Assembly: GCA_948607205.1 (NCBI GenBank)
Contig: CAPERS010000001.1
Coordinates: 73,804 to 137,803 of the forward strand
DNA: 64,000 nt
Reading direction: 5' to 3'
Source: an uncultured Eubacteriales bacterium
GTDB lineage: Bacteria; Bacillota; Clostridia; Christensenellales; UBA1242
Of the stretch, positions 25,332 to 33,280 are shown in pieces (positions within the stretch are counted from its first letter, which is position 1; the number at the start of each line of letters is the position of its first letter). A program made the translations under genes and the position numbers. The notes beneath the pieces are model-generated. The model had not been told where the DNA came from. It did not search any database and saw only the letters and a list, made by a program, of their open reading frames with translations.

Positions 25332-26591
25332 TTAATAATCCTTTATCCTCTTGATATCAACGCCGATTGCGCTGAGTTTGTCTTCTATATTAAAGTAGCC
25401 TCTGTCAATAAGTTCAACACCGCTTATCGTGGTGTAGCCCTCTGCTTTCATACCTGCCATGACAAGAGCAATTCCGCCACGAAGGTCTGGCGAGTTGACG
25501 TCTGCTCCATAGAGTTTTTCCCTGCCTTTGATAACACAAACATTTGAACGGAATTTGATATCAGCGCCCATTTTGATAAGTTCTGGAACATGCTTAAAAC
25601 GCGATTCAAACAAATTTTCAACCACAAGACAATAACCATTGCTGACAGCTTGAAGAGCCATGATTTGCGGTTGCAAGTCAGTTGGAAGACCGGGATAAAC
25701 AGCCGTTTCAACTTCGTTAAAAGCGTCAAGCCTTCCAGAAGATGACACAAATATTCTATCATCTTTTATGTCTATCTTGCAAGCACTTTGAGAAAGTTTT
25801 GATAAAAGTGCTTGATTATGATAAGGTAAAAAGTTTTCAACCTCAATTTCTCCACCGCACATTGCGCACATGAGAAGATATGTTCCGCCTGCAATACGGT
25901 CTGGAATAACCTCATATGTGCAACCATGCAAATGATTTACTCCTTCAATGTAAATCATGTTTGTGCCTGCACCACTGACCTTTGCACCACATGCATTCAA
26001 AAAATCTTGCAAATCAACAATTTCAGGCTCTTTTGCCGGATTAAAAATTCTTGTTATTCCTTTTGTCTTCACACCTGCCATCATTAAGTTTTCAGTTGCT
26101 CCAACACTTGCAAAACTCAAAGTAACGTCACAGCCTTCCATGCTTTCGCCGTTTGCATATATGTATCCATTTTTTTCAACAATTCTTGTTCCCATTGCGC
26201 GAAGTCCATTGAGGTGAAGGTCGATTGGCCTCAAACCAATCTCACAACCTCCGGGATAGGCAACCTTGCCAATTTTATGTCTGCAAAGAAGTGGTCCAAG
26301 CGCGAAAATTGATGACCTGAGTGAGCCTGCCAATTGTGAAGTTATGGTGTGCTCTTCAATAGTAGATGCGTCGATTATAAGGTCATCTTCCTTCCATTCA
26401 ACCTTTGCTCCAAGTTTACCTAAAATCTCACACATGGCAACAACATCTGAATATTTGGGCACATGTTTAAGTGTCACAACTCCGTCCACCATGATAACAC
26501 CTGCAAGCACTGGAAGAAGTGCATTTTTTGCGCCATCAACCTTAATTTTCCCAAAAAGTTTGTTTCCGCCGTTTATAAACAACTTATCCAT
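25332..26591 (-). CDS. murA: UDP-N-acetylglucosamine 1-carboxyvinyltransferase MurA
   Basis: First committed step of peptidoglycan synthesis: transfers enolpyruvate from PEP to UDP-GlcNAc. 419 residues, standard length. The N-terminus has FINGGNKLFGKIKVDGAKNA (substrate-binding KN), and the catalytic-loop motif YPGGCEIGLRPIDLHL includes the cysteine that fosfomycin modifies. EVIPDRIAGGTYL and YPGLPTDLQPQ are further conserved blocks. A terminator-like hairpin ends only 6 bases before the ATG and contains the likely GAGG ribosome-binding bases, so expression may be attenuated. Position between ftsW and ftsQ is usual where murA replaces murB/murG-type partners. Confidence 0.96.
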   Translation of the reverse strand: MDKLFINGGNKLFGKIKVDGAKNALLPVLAGVIMVDGVVTLKHVPKYSDVVAMCEILGKLGAKVEWKEDDLIIDASTIEEHTITSQLAGSLRSSIFALGPLLCRHKIGKVAYPGGCEIGLRPIDLHLNGLRAMGTRIVEKNGYIYANGESMEGCDVTLSFASVGATENLMMAGVKTKGITRIFNPAKEPEIVDLQDFLNACGAKVSGAGTNMIYIEGVNHLHGCTYEVIPDRIAGGTYLLMCAMCGGEIEVENFLPYHNQALLSKLSQSACKIDIKDDRIFVSSSGRLDAFNEVETAVYPGLPTDLQPQIMALQAVSNGYCLVVENLFESRFKHVPELIKMGADIKFRSNVCVIKGREKLYGADVNSPDLRGGIALVMAGMKAEGYTTISGVELIDRGYFNIEDKLSAIGVDIKRIKDY

Positions 26592-26623
26592 AAAAAAGAC
26601 CTCACATATCTTTATATGAGGTC
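26592..26623 (-). terminator. Terminator-like hairpin abutting the murA start codon
   Basis: Leftwards: GACCTCATAT, a short AAAG loop and ATATGTGAGGTC (a 10-12-bp stem with a 2-nt bulge), then six T and directly ATG of murA. It may terminate the ftsW transcript or act as an attenuator; the GAGG in its 3' arm is the only plausible ribosome-binding site for murA. Confidence 0.7.
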
Positions 26624-26733
26624 ACAAGGTTGTTTGGTGCATCAATGCCATAATTGAAATGCAGTCATTTTCAAAGTTGACTTATAACAACGATACTTTG
26701 TTGGCTATAATCATTTTTTTAAGGTTAAAATTC

Positions 26734-27918
26734 TTAAACGCCACTTTTATTACCCTTTTTTGTTGATTTTTTGACTTTAAACGATGAAAGTTTGAACATA
26801 TAACTTTTTTCGCCAGAAGATTGTCTTAAAACATTTAGACAAATTCCAATTCCCGCCATGAACACCATAACGCTTGTTCCGCCTGAACTTATAAAAGGAA
26901 GTGGCAAGCCAGTTGGCGGAATTGAACCAGTCACAACTGCAATGTTGAGAAGTGTTTGCACGCCAATAATGAGAGCAACGCCACACGAAAGCAAAGCGCC
27001 AAATCTGTCTTTTGCATTAAGTCCAACTTTGATAAGGAGAATAACCAATGTCAAAAACAGTGCCATAAGTGCAATTAAACCCAAAAATCCAATCTCTTCG
27101 CCTATGATTGAAAGAATGAAATCAGATTCTGCAAAAGGAAGGAAAAGATATTTTTGACGTGAATTGAAAATACCCACGCCAAACCAGCCACCTGAGCCAA
27201 GAGAATAGAGCGACTGTATCAGTTGAAAGCCCTCGCCTTGTGGTGTTGCCCAAGGGTCAATAAAGGCAAGCAACCGTTTAAGCCTATATGGCTCAAGAAT
27301 AATCAGCGCAGGCACTGCAAGCGATGCAGGAATTGAAAACATGAGTGTGTGCTTTTTGCTCATTCCTCCGATTATAAGCATGAAGAGTGTGACAAACGCA
27401 ATGCACATGGTCACGCTCATACTGGGTTCAAGCATAATGAGCAGGCATAAACTTCCCCCAACAATAAAAATTGGAATAAGACCTTTGAGTGTTTTTATTT
27501 TGTCATGATTGTCAGACAAATGACTTGCGCAAAAGATAACCAGTGCAAACTTGGCAATTTCAGAAGGCTGAATGGAAAAGCCGAGAATGGAAACCCAGCG
27601 CTTTGCACCGTAACTTTCCATGCCAAGACCTGGAATGAAAACACAGGCAAGCAGAACAAGTGAAATTGCAACAATCCACCACTTAAAACGCTTCAAGGCA
27701 TGATAGTCAAAAAAGGTGAAAAAGAGCATTGCAAACACACCCAAAACCACACCCATGATTTGCTTAAACAAAAAGAAATACTGATTGCCATAGTGATGTT
27801 GGGCTGAGTAAAATGATGCAGAATAAACCATAAGACACCCGAATGATGATAGTGCCAAAACGATAAAGATAATTGCAAGAATGCTTTTATTTATTCTCAA
27901 TTTTGTCATAGCGCTCAA
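26734..27918 (-). CDS. ftsW: Peptidoglycan glycosyltransferase FtsW (SEDS family)
   Basis: Septal SEDS glycosyltransferase that polymerises lipid II together with a class B PBP. 394 residues with about ten membrane helices. Conserved features include MVYSASFYSAQHHYGNQYFF after the first helix, FSIQPSEIAKFALVI, IIGEEIGFLGLIAL and GLPLPFISSGGTS near the C-terminus. The start is a TTG at 27918, 7 nt after AAGGAG, inside the 3' end of murD (32-bp overlap), so translation is coupled to murD; an ATG 9 nt further is an alternative. The expected partner PBP gene is not in this window. Confidence 0.95.
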   Translation of the reverse strand: MSAMTKLRINKSILAIIFIVLALSSFGCLMVYSASFYSAQHHYGNQYFFLFKQIMGVVLGVFAMLFFTFFDYHALKRFKWWIVAISLVLLACVFIPGLGMESYGAKRWVSILGFSIQPSEIAKFALVIFCASHLSDNHDKIKTLKGLIPIFIVGGSLCLLIMLEPSMSVTMCIAFVTLFMLIIGGMSKKHTLMFSIPASLAVPALIILEPYRLKRLLAFIDPWATPQGEGFQLIQSLYSLGSGGWFGVGIFNSRQKYLFLPFAESDFILSIIGEEIGFLGLIALMALFLTLVILLIKVGLNAKDRFGALLSCGVALIIGVQTLLNIAVVTGSIPPTGLPLPFISSGGTSVMVFMAGIGICLNVLRQSSGEKSYMFKLSSFKVKKSTKKGNKSGV

Positions 27919-29197
27919 ACATCATCTCCTTAAAAACTTGCCCTCTGATTGCATATGAGCCAAATTCGTCAAAACTTGCACAGCCTGGTGAAAGCAAAAT
28001 TATCTGCCCTTCTTCCAAGTGCTCGCGAACAAAACTTACACAGCCTTTCATGGTTTTGAAAAGTTGAGGATTATATCCAAATTTTTGTGCAGTTTCATAT
28101 AGATACTCTCCTGCCTGACCAAAGCAGTATAGTTTTTCCATTTGATAACCTTTTTGGAAAAATTCCTCAAAATTGCAATTTTTGTTAAGTCCACCCATAA
28201 GAAGCACAAGCCTGTCATTACCCAGCGCCTCGACTGCCATTTCAACTGACGAAATGTTGGTCGCTTTGCTGTCGTCAAACACTTCTGCTCCTCCAACTGA
28301 ACCTAAATACTCCAGCCTATGTGGTGGCGCTTTAAAGGTTGCAATCGAACTTTTAAGGCTTTTTGGCTTTATATGAAGTTTTGAACATATTGCCACACAA
28401 GCCAAAACATTTTCAAGATTCTTTGAGCCAAAAAGTGAAACATCGTTGCAAGAGATAACCTTTGTGTTGTTTATGCAAACGGCGTTATTTTTAACAGAAA
28501 TACCTTTATTTAAAGGTTTTTTTGAGAAATATTGCACTTTTTTTGAAATTTTCAGTCCGCGGGTTAATTTATCATCGAAATTTAAAATAACCTTTTGTCT
28601 GCCTTTTTCAGACAGTATTTTGCTTTTCACGCGAACATATTCTTCAAAACTTCCATGCCTATCAATGTGGTCCGACGCCAAGTTCAAAACGCAGGCAATA
28701 TCTCCGCGAAAGGCAGAAGAAAGTTCAAGTTGAAAGTTTGAAACTTCAACAACATACACACTGTTTTTGTCGCCTTCCTCACAAACTGACGTGAATGGAA
28801 GCCCAATATTTCCGCACACAAAAGTTTGGCGTCCGCTTTCTTTGACGCACTTTCCAACAAGAGATGTGACTGTTGTTTTTCCATTCGTTCCAGTTATGGC
28901 AACAATCTTGCCTTTGCAAAAATTATAGGCAAGGTCAAGTTCGCTTATAACAGGAACCTTGCTCATAAGAAAACGTGACAAAAGTTCATTCCCTAAAACC
29001 TTAACTCCCGGACTTACAACAACCAAGTCATAACTTTCCACGTTTGGATTTTTGTCATAGCAAAAAAGATTTCCAAATCGCTCTTCGTCGTCATAAAAAC
29101 TGACACACGCACCTTTTGAATGAAGAAGTTTGCAAGATGATTGCCCACTTGTGCCCATACCATAAACGAGCACCCTTTTACCTTTCAATGATTTCAT
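27887..29197 (-). CDS. murD: UDP-N-acetylmuramoylalanine--D-glutamate ligase MurD
   Basis: Adds D-glutamate to UDP-MurNAc-L-Ala using ATP. 436 residues. The N-terminal Rossmann domain has VLVYGMGTSGQSSCKLL; the central ATPase domain has IVAITGTNGKTTVTSLVG (P-loop), NIGLPF and VVEVSNFQLELS; NLASDHIDRHGSFEEY carries the catalytic His. The C-terminal domain has VFDDSKATNISSVEMAVEAL and LLSPGCASFDEFGSYAIRG in part, the standard MurD ending. It follows mraY by 41 bp and overlaps ftsW. Confidence 0.96.
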   Translation of the reverse strand: MKSLKGKRVLVYGMGTSGQSSCKLLHSKGACVSFYDDEERFGNLFCYDKNPNVESYDLVVVSPGVKVLGNELLSRFLMSKVPVISELDLAYNFCKGKIVAITGTNGKTTVTSLVGKCVKESGRQTFVCGNIGLPFTSVCEEGDKNSVYVVEVSNFQLELSSAFRGDIACVLNLASDHIDRHGSFEEYVRVKSKILSEKGRQKVILNFDDKLTRGLKISKKVQYFSKKPLNKGISVKNNAVCINNTKVISCNDVSLFGSKNLENVLACVAICSKLHIKPKSLKSSIATFKAPPHRLEYLGSVGGAEVFDDSKATNISSVEMAVEALGNDRLVLLMGGLNKNCNFEEFFQKGYQMEKLYCFGQAGEYLYETAQKFGYNPQLFKTMKGCVSFVREHLEEGQIILLSPGCASFDEFGSYAIRGQVFKEMMFERYDKIENK

Positions 29198-29237
29198 AAT
29201 TCTCCTAAAATCTTTGATAGGTCAAGGGCATCAAAAG

Positions 29238-30197
29238 TTAAACTGCGCCAACTACATAAAAATAGCCAAGTGTCGTGCAAAGCCCGACCACCAAAGTTAT
29301 TATTATATATATTGTCACAATTCGATTTTCATGCACTCCAAGTTGCTCAAAGTGGTGATGAAGGGGTGCCATTTTGAAAATGCGCTTTTTGGTCTTTTTA
29401 TAGTAAGCCACCTGCAAAATGTCTGAAAGAGTTGTCAACACAAAAAGTATGCCAATCATTGCGACGATAAGTTCAAGCCCTGAAAAAACAGCAAGTGACG
29501 CAATAAGTCCGCCAAGTGCAAGCGAACCGGTGTCACCCATAAAAATTTTTGCAGGAAAACCATTGACCATTAAAAAAGCCAACAGCGCTCCAACCATAGC
29601 AAAAGAAATGATTGCAAGATTGGCAAAAGAAAGCAGTGCAAGAATGATTCCAAAAAAGATGAGATATGTTGCACTCACTCCACCTGCAAGACCATCAAGC
29701 CCATCTGTCAGATTGACAGAATTTGTCACAGCCACAAAGAAAACGATGATGAAAGGTATAATGCCCCAAGAAAGTTCAAGTTTAATGCCAAAGAAATTAA
29801 GGCTTGTCCCAACATTTAAATAAACAAAGATTGCAAGCAGAAGCGCAATGCCAACTTGTCCGATAATTTTTTGATATGGCTTTAAGCCCTCGTTCTGATG
29901 AAAACGAATTTTGATAAAGTCGTCAAGAAAGCCAAGAAAGCCATAACTGAGCATGGTGAGAAGCACAAGGCATGGCACAAGAAAATCACCGCGCACAAAA
30001 ATAAGACAAGGTATTGTTGCAAGAATAAAAATCCAACCGCCCATTGTTGCAGTTCCGCTTTTTGTTGCATGCTTGTCCACATAATGAAGAATGGTTTGCG
30101 AAACTTTAAGTTTTTTGCAAACCAAAATTATAGGTTTTGAAATGAGCATTCCTAAGATTAAACTTGTGAGGAATGCAAGAACATAACTATAAATCAT
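29238..30197 (-). CDS. mraY: Phospho-N-acetylmuramoyl-pentapeptide-transferase MraY
   Basis: Integral membrane enzyme making lipid I from UDP-MurNAc-pentapeptide and undecaprenyl phosphate. 319 residues from the ATG at 30197, which is preceded by AAAGGGTGG; an in-frame GTG at 30206 is less likely. About ten membrane helices. Catalytic acidic residues are in GFLDDFIKI and VNLTDGLDGLAGG, and MAPLHHHFEQLG contains the conserved HHH loop. The 5' end overlaps the murE 3' end by 11 bp, pointing to coupled translation. Confidence 0.97.
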   Translation of the reverse strand: MIYSYVLAFLTSLILGMLISKPIILVCKKLKVSQTILHYVDKHATKSGTATMGGWIFILATIPCLIFVRGDFLVPCLVLLTMLSYGFLGFLDDFIKIRFHQNEGLKPYQKIIGQVGIALLLAIFVYLNVGTSLNFFGIKLELSWGIIPFIIVFFVAVTNSVNLTDGLDGLAGGVSATYLIFFGIILALLSFANLAIISFAMVGALLAFLMVNGFPAKIFMGDTGSLALGGLIASLAVFSGLELIVAMIGILFVLTTLSDILQVAYYKKTKKRIFKMAPLHHHFEQLGVHENRIVTIYIIITLVVGLCTTLGYFYVVGAV

Positions 30198-31647
30198 TTT
30201 CACCACCCTTTATTTCCACAAACTTATTTCTGAAATAATTATGGACAACATCAAAATCATTATACTGATGTTTGACGCCCATTATGTCTTGATATTTTTC
30301 GCCACCCTTGCCAGCAATGATGAGCGTGTCACCTTCCTTACAATCAGCAAGCGCCAAAGCAATCGCAGTTGCCCTGTCTTCGCAGATGACATAATCTCCA
30401 GACAAGCCTTCCTTTATTTCATTAATAATATCCATAGGTTTTTCAAATCTTGGGTTATCACTTGTCACATAGACCTTGTCAGAATTCTTGCTGGCAATTT
30501 CACCCATAATTTTTCTTTTTTGCCTGTCACGATTGCCACCACAGCCAAACAAAGTTATCACTCGATTTTTTGTTATCTCTCTGGCTGTTTCAATAACTTT
30601 TTCAATTCCGTCAGGTGTGTGAGCATAGTCAATCACAATATTTAAGCCCATATATTTGATAACATTGAATCGACCTTCCACCGCTTGAATATATCTAAAA
30701 TTGGTCTGAATAAGACCTGCCGGAATGCCAAGCGCACGACATGCCATGATTGAGGCAAGAGAGTTTTGAATGTTGTATTTTCCAACAAGATTGGTTTTAA
30801 TAAAGAAAGTTTCATCAAGGCAACGACAAGAGAAAGATGTGTTGTCAAATTCACTCTTAATTTCGCTTGCATGAACATCACTGTTTGGTGAAAGTCCATA
30901 ACTTAAAATTGGAACACCTGCCTTGTCAATAATCGACCTTGCATAATCGTCGTCATAACAAACAATGCCAAGATTGATATTTTTGTTATCAAAGAAGTCC
31001 AATTTGGCTTTTGCATATTTTTCCATATCGCCGAAAAAATCGAGGTGGTCTTCGGTTATATTGGTCAAAATTCCAATGTCAAACTTGATTCCTTCAAGTT
31101 TCTTTAAAGCAATTGCATGTGCGGAGGCTTCCATTATCACATATTCAATTCCTTCATCTTTCATATTCTTGAAAAGTTTGTGAAGAAGATATGGGTCAGG
31201 CGTCGTGAAACCAGTTTCAACTTTTTTGCCATTGAATTTAACGCCTTCAGTTCCAATCAATCCAACTGGAATTTTACTGCTTTTCAAAATTTCATAAATC
31301 AAACTTGTTGTCGTGGTTTTTCCATTTGTTCCTGTCACCGCGATGATATGTAAGCTATCACACGCCTTTTCAAAAAAGTTTTTTGACGCAAGCGAATAAG
31401 CCTTTCTCGCATCGTCCACTTGAACTATATTTTCCCCACTTTTGCTGTCACTGAGAACAGCCACCGCACCGCGTGAAAAAGCGTCAGCAATAAAATCATT
31501 GCCATCGCTGTTGACACCTTTCATTGCAATAAAAAGGTCACCTTCTCTGACTTCGTCACTCTTTGTTTTGATATCTAAAATTTCATTTTTTAAAAGTTCA
31601 CTGTCTGCATAAAAATTTATTCCACCCAAAATCTTGCCAAGTTTCAT
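30187..31647 (-). CDS. murE: UDP-MurNAc-tripeptide synthetase MurE (meso-DAP-type)
   Basis: Adds the third residue of the stem peptide. 486 residues. ATPase P-loop AVTGTNGKTTTTSLIYE, carbamylated-Lys region (EASAHAI), and the C-terminal specificity motif SDNPRFEKP. DNPR is the hallmark of enzymes adding meso-diaminopimelate rather than lysine, so the cell wall is predicted to be A1-gamma type. Two adjacent ATGs (31650, 31647) follow GGAGG; the second has the more acceptable spacing. About 505 bp with tandem repeats separate it from ddl. Confidence 0.95.
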   Translation of the reverse strand: MKLGKILGGINFYADSELLKNEILDIKTKSDEVREGDLFIAMKGVNSDGNDFIADAFSRGAVAVLSDSKSGENIVQVDDARKAYSLASKNFFEKACDSLHIIAVTGTNGKTTTTSLIYEILKSSKIPVGLIGTEGVKFNGKKVETGFTTPDPYLLHKLFKNMKDEGIEYVIMEASAHAIALKKLEGIKFDIGILTNITEDHLDFFGDMEKYAKAKLDFFDNKNINLGIVCYDDDYARSIIDKAGVPILSYGLSPNSDVHASEIKSEFDNTSFSCRCLDETFFIKTNLVGKYNIQNSLASIMACRALGIPAGLIQTNFRYIQAVEGRFNVIKYMGLNIVIDYAHTPDGIEKVIETAREITKNRVITLFGCGGNRDRQKRKIMGEIASKNSDKVYVTSDNPRFEKPMDIINEIKEGLSGDYVICEDRATAIALALADCKEGDTLIIAGKGGEKYQDIMGVKHQYNDFDVVHNYFRNKFVEIKGGENDL

Positions 31648-31650
31648 CAT

Positions 31651-31930
31651 TCCTCCAAAATAAGTCGCTTTTACCTTAACATTTTATATATTTTTGCACT
31701 GGAAATGACATTGCAACTAAAATAAGTGATTTTTTTCAATAAAAAGATAATTTCCTTCATATTTGTTTTAATTGCGACACATTTCTCTACTACAAGTTAT
31801 GCTTGCATATTTATGCAAGTGTTTGTATATTTAAAAATATTTTCTTTTGGAGTTTGCTTGACATTTAACTGTTCTGTTTATATATTTTATGATAATAAAT
31901 TAAATTTGTTTATATTTTTATTCAAATAAA
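31651..31930. other. AT-rich non-coding stretch upstream of murE
   Basis: No gene is supported here. An inverted repeat CTTGCATA-TT-TATGCAAG lies at about 31804-31821. TTGCAA at 31713-31718 with TATATA boxes near 31685-31692 could provide a murE promoter, though the spacing (about 20 nt) is poor. Confidence 0.4.
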
Positions 31931-32160
31931 TTTTGGCGTTTAAAACGCCTGCTTAAAGCACCTATTTTTTTGAATTTCAAGTTGTTTGTTATATCATATT
32001 AATAGTTTTTGCTTATAAATTTGCTTCGTATAATTTTTGGCATTTAAAATGCCTGCTTAAAGCACCTATTTTTTGAATTTCAAGTTGTTTGTTATATAGA
32101 ATAAATTTATATTAATATTAAAATATGCATCGAATAATTTTTGGCATTTAAAATGCCTAT
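31931..32160. repeat. Tandem 104-bp repeats derived from the 3' end of ddl
   Basis: Three units begin at GGC(A/G)TTTAAAA(T/C)GCC palindromes at 31935, 32039 and 32143, an exact 104-bp period. Each palindrome is followed (plus strand) by CCTATTTTTT-GAATTT-AAGTTGTT; in the third unit this is the ddl stop codon and its last codons (NNFKFKK), and in the other two it is a vestigial copy (encoding NNLKFKK in the middle one). The first two units also have GCTTAAAGCA between palindrome and coding remnant. The central parts between units have diverged. It looks like tandem duplication of a gene end plus its hairpin. Confidence 0.8.
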
Positions 32161-33269
32161 TTTTTGAATTTGAAGTTGTTGGCAAGCGTGCAGTAGTCTT
32201 TAAGCGCTTGCGACGAAAACTTATATGTGAAATTGGACATGTTTTCAAATGATGCAATTGCCTCATCAATCAAAGCATCAATCAGGTCATGAAAAGGCAC
32301 TTCAAAAAGATTGAATGATAATGAGCCCGGAATTGTGTTGACTTCGTTGACATAAATTTCGCCTTTTTCACTCATCAAAAAGTCAATTCGCACAACCCCT
32401 TTAAAGTCAAGCGCCTTATATGTGCATATGCTGATATCTTTGATTTTTTTGTCAATTGCCTTGTCAGGTTTTCTTTCTTCTTTGCCCAGTCTGTGAAGAT
32501 ATTTTTCTTCAAATGTGTATATCTCACCTTTTTTGACTTCTTGAACATTACTTGCAATGTGCTTGCCACCAAGTGAAAGCACTGCACAACTGAACTCACG
32601 TGCATTTTGCAAAAATTCTTCAAGCAAAATTTTGTTGTCATATAATAATGCTTCTTCAATCATTGTTTCAAGTTGCTCTTCCCGTTCGCAAACACTGATT
32701 CCAACACTTGACCCAAGATTTGCCGGCTTAACAATTATTGGCAAGCCAATTTTTGCAATCGCGTCTTTGATGATTGAATCTTTGTTTTCTTCAAAATCAC
32801 GCTTATAAAATTCAACAAATTTCGCATTTTTGATTTTGTAAGATGAGAGCAATCTTTTGGTGACCGCTTTGTCCATGCCGATTGCACTTTGCATAAGCGC
32901 ACAAGATGAAAAAGGAATTTGGCAAAGTTGACATAAGCCCTGCACACTTCCGTCTTCGCCGTTCTTGCCATGAAGACAAAGAAGAGCACAGTCAATTCTT
33001 ATCTTCTTTGATAAATGAGAATTAACAATAAGATGAGGCGACCCAAGAAGCAGGCTTACATTCTTTTTTTTCTTGACATTTTTCGAAAAGTCCAAAAAAG
33101 TTTTTGGGTTATCCAAATTTTCAGCAATAAACCAATCTCCGCTCGGCGCAATGTAAATCGGAATGACGTTATAGCCTTTTGAAATGCTGGCCAAAACCTG
33201 CTGAGCGGTTATTATCGAAATGTCATGCTCAACACTTCTTCCACCAAATATAACTGCAATATTTTTCAT
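32157..33269 (-). CDS. ddl: D-alanine--D-alanine ligase
   Basis: ATP-grasp ligase making D-Ala-D-Ala for MurF. 370 residues, with AVIFGGRSVEHDISIITAQ at the N-terminus (the canonical GGxSxEHxVS loop), LLCLHGKNGEDGSVQG, IVKPANLGSSVGIS and the C-terminal metal site VNEVNTIPGSLSFNLFE. The NTIPGS-LSF form and the central EEKYLHRLG loop differ from E. coli-type Ddl and resemble the clostridial subgroup; D-Ala-D-Ser or D-Ala-D-Lac ligase activity cannot be ruled out from sequence, but location next to murF and murE argues for the housekeeping enzyme. The gene's 3' end has been copied twice downstream (104-bp repeats). Confidence 0.92.
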   Translation of the reverse strand: MKNIAVIFGGRSVEHDISIITAQQVLASISKGYNVIPIYIAPSGDWFIAENLDNPKTFLDFSKNVKKKKNVSLLLGSPHLIVNSHLSKKIRIDCALLCLHGKNGEDGSVQGLCQLCQIPFSSCALMQSAIGMDKAVTKRLLSSYKIKNAKFVEFYKRDFEENKDSIIKDAIAKIGLPIIVKPANLGSSVGISVCEREEQLETMIEEALLYDNKILLEEFLQNAREFSCAVLSLGGKHIASNVQEVKKGEIYTFEEKYLHRLGKEERKPDKAIDKKIKDISICTYKALDFKGVVRIDFLMSEKGEIYVNEVNTIPGSLSFNLFEVPFHDLIDALIDEAIASFENMSNFTYKFSSQALKDYCTLANNFKFKK

Positions 33270-33280
33270 TTATCTCTCCT

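Noticed and set aside
26624..26733. T-box leader upstream of murA
   Set aside because: No TGGN-containing T-box sequence or specifier stem was found; only the terminator-like hairpin is clear.
31726..31929. Plus-strand hydrophobic frame of 67 codons
   Set aside because: Very AT-rich intergenic sequence; the hydrophobic composition follows from T-rich codons, and there is no ribosome-binding site.
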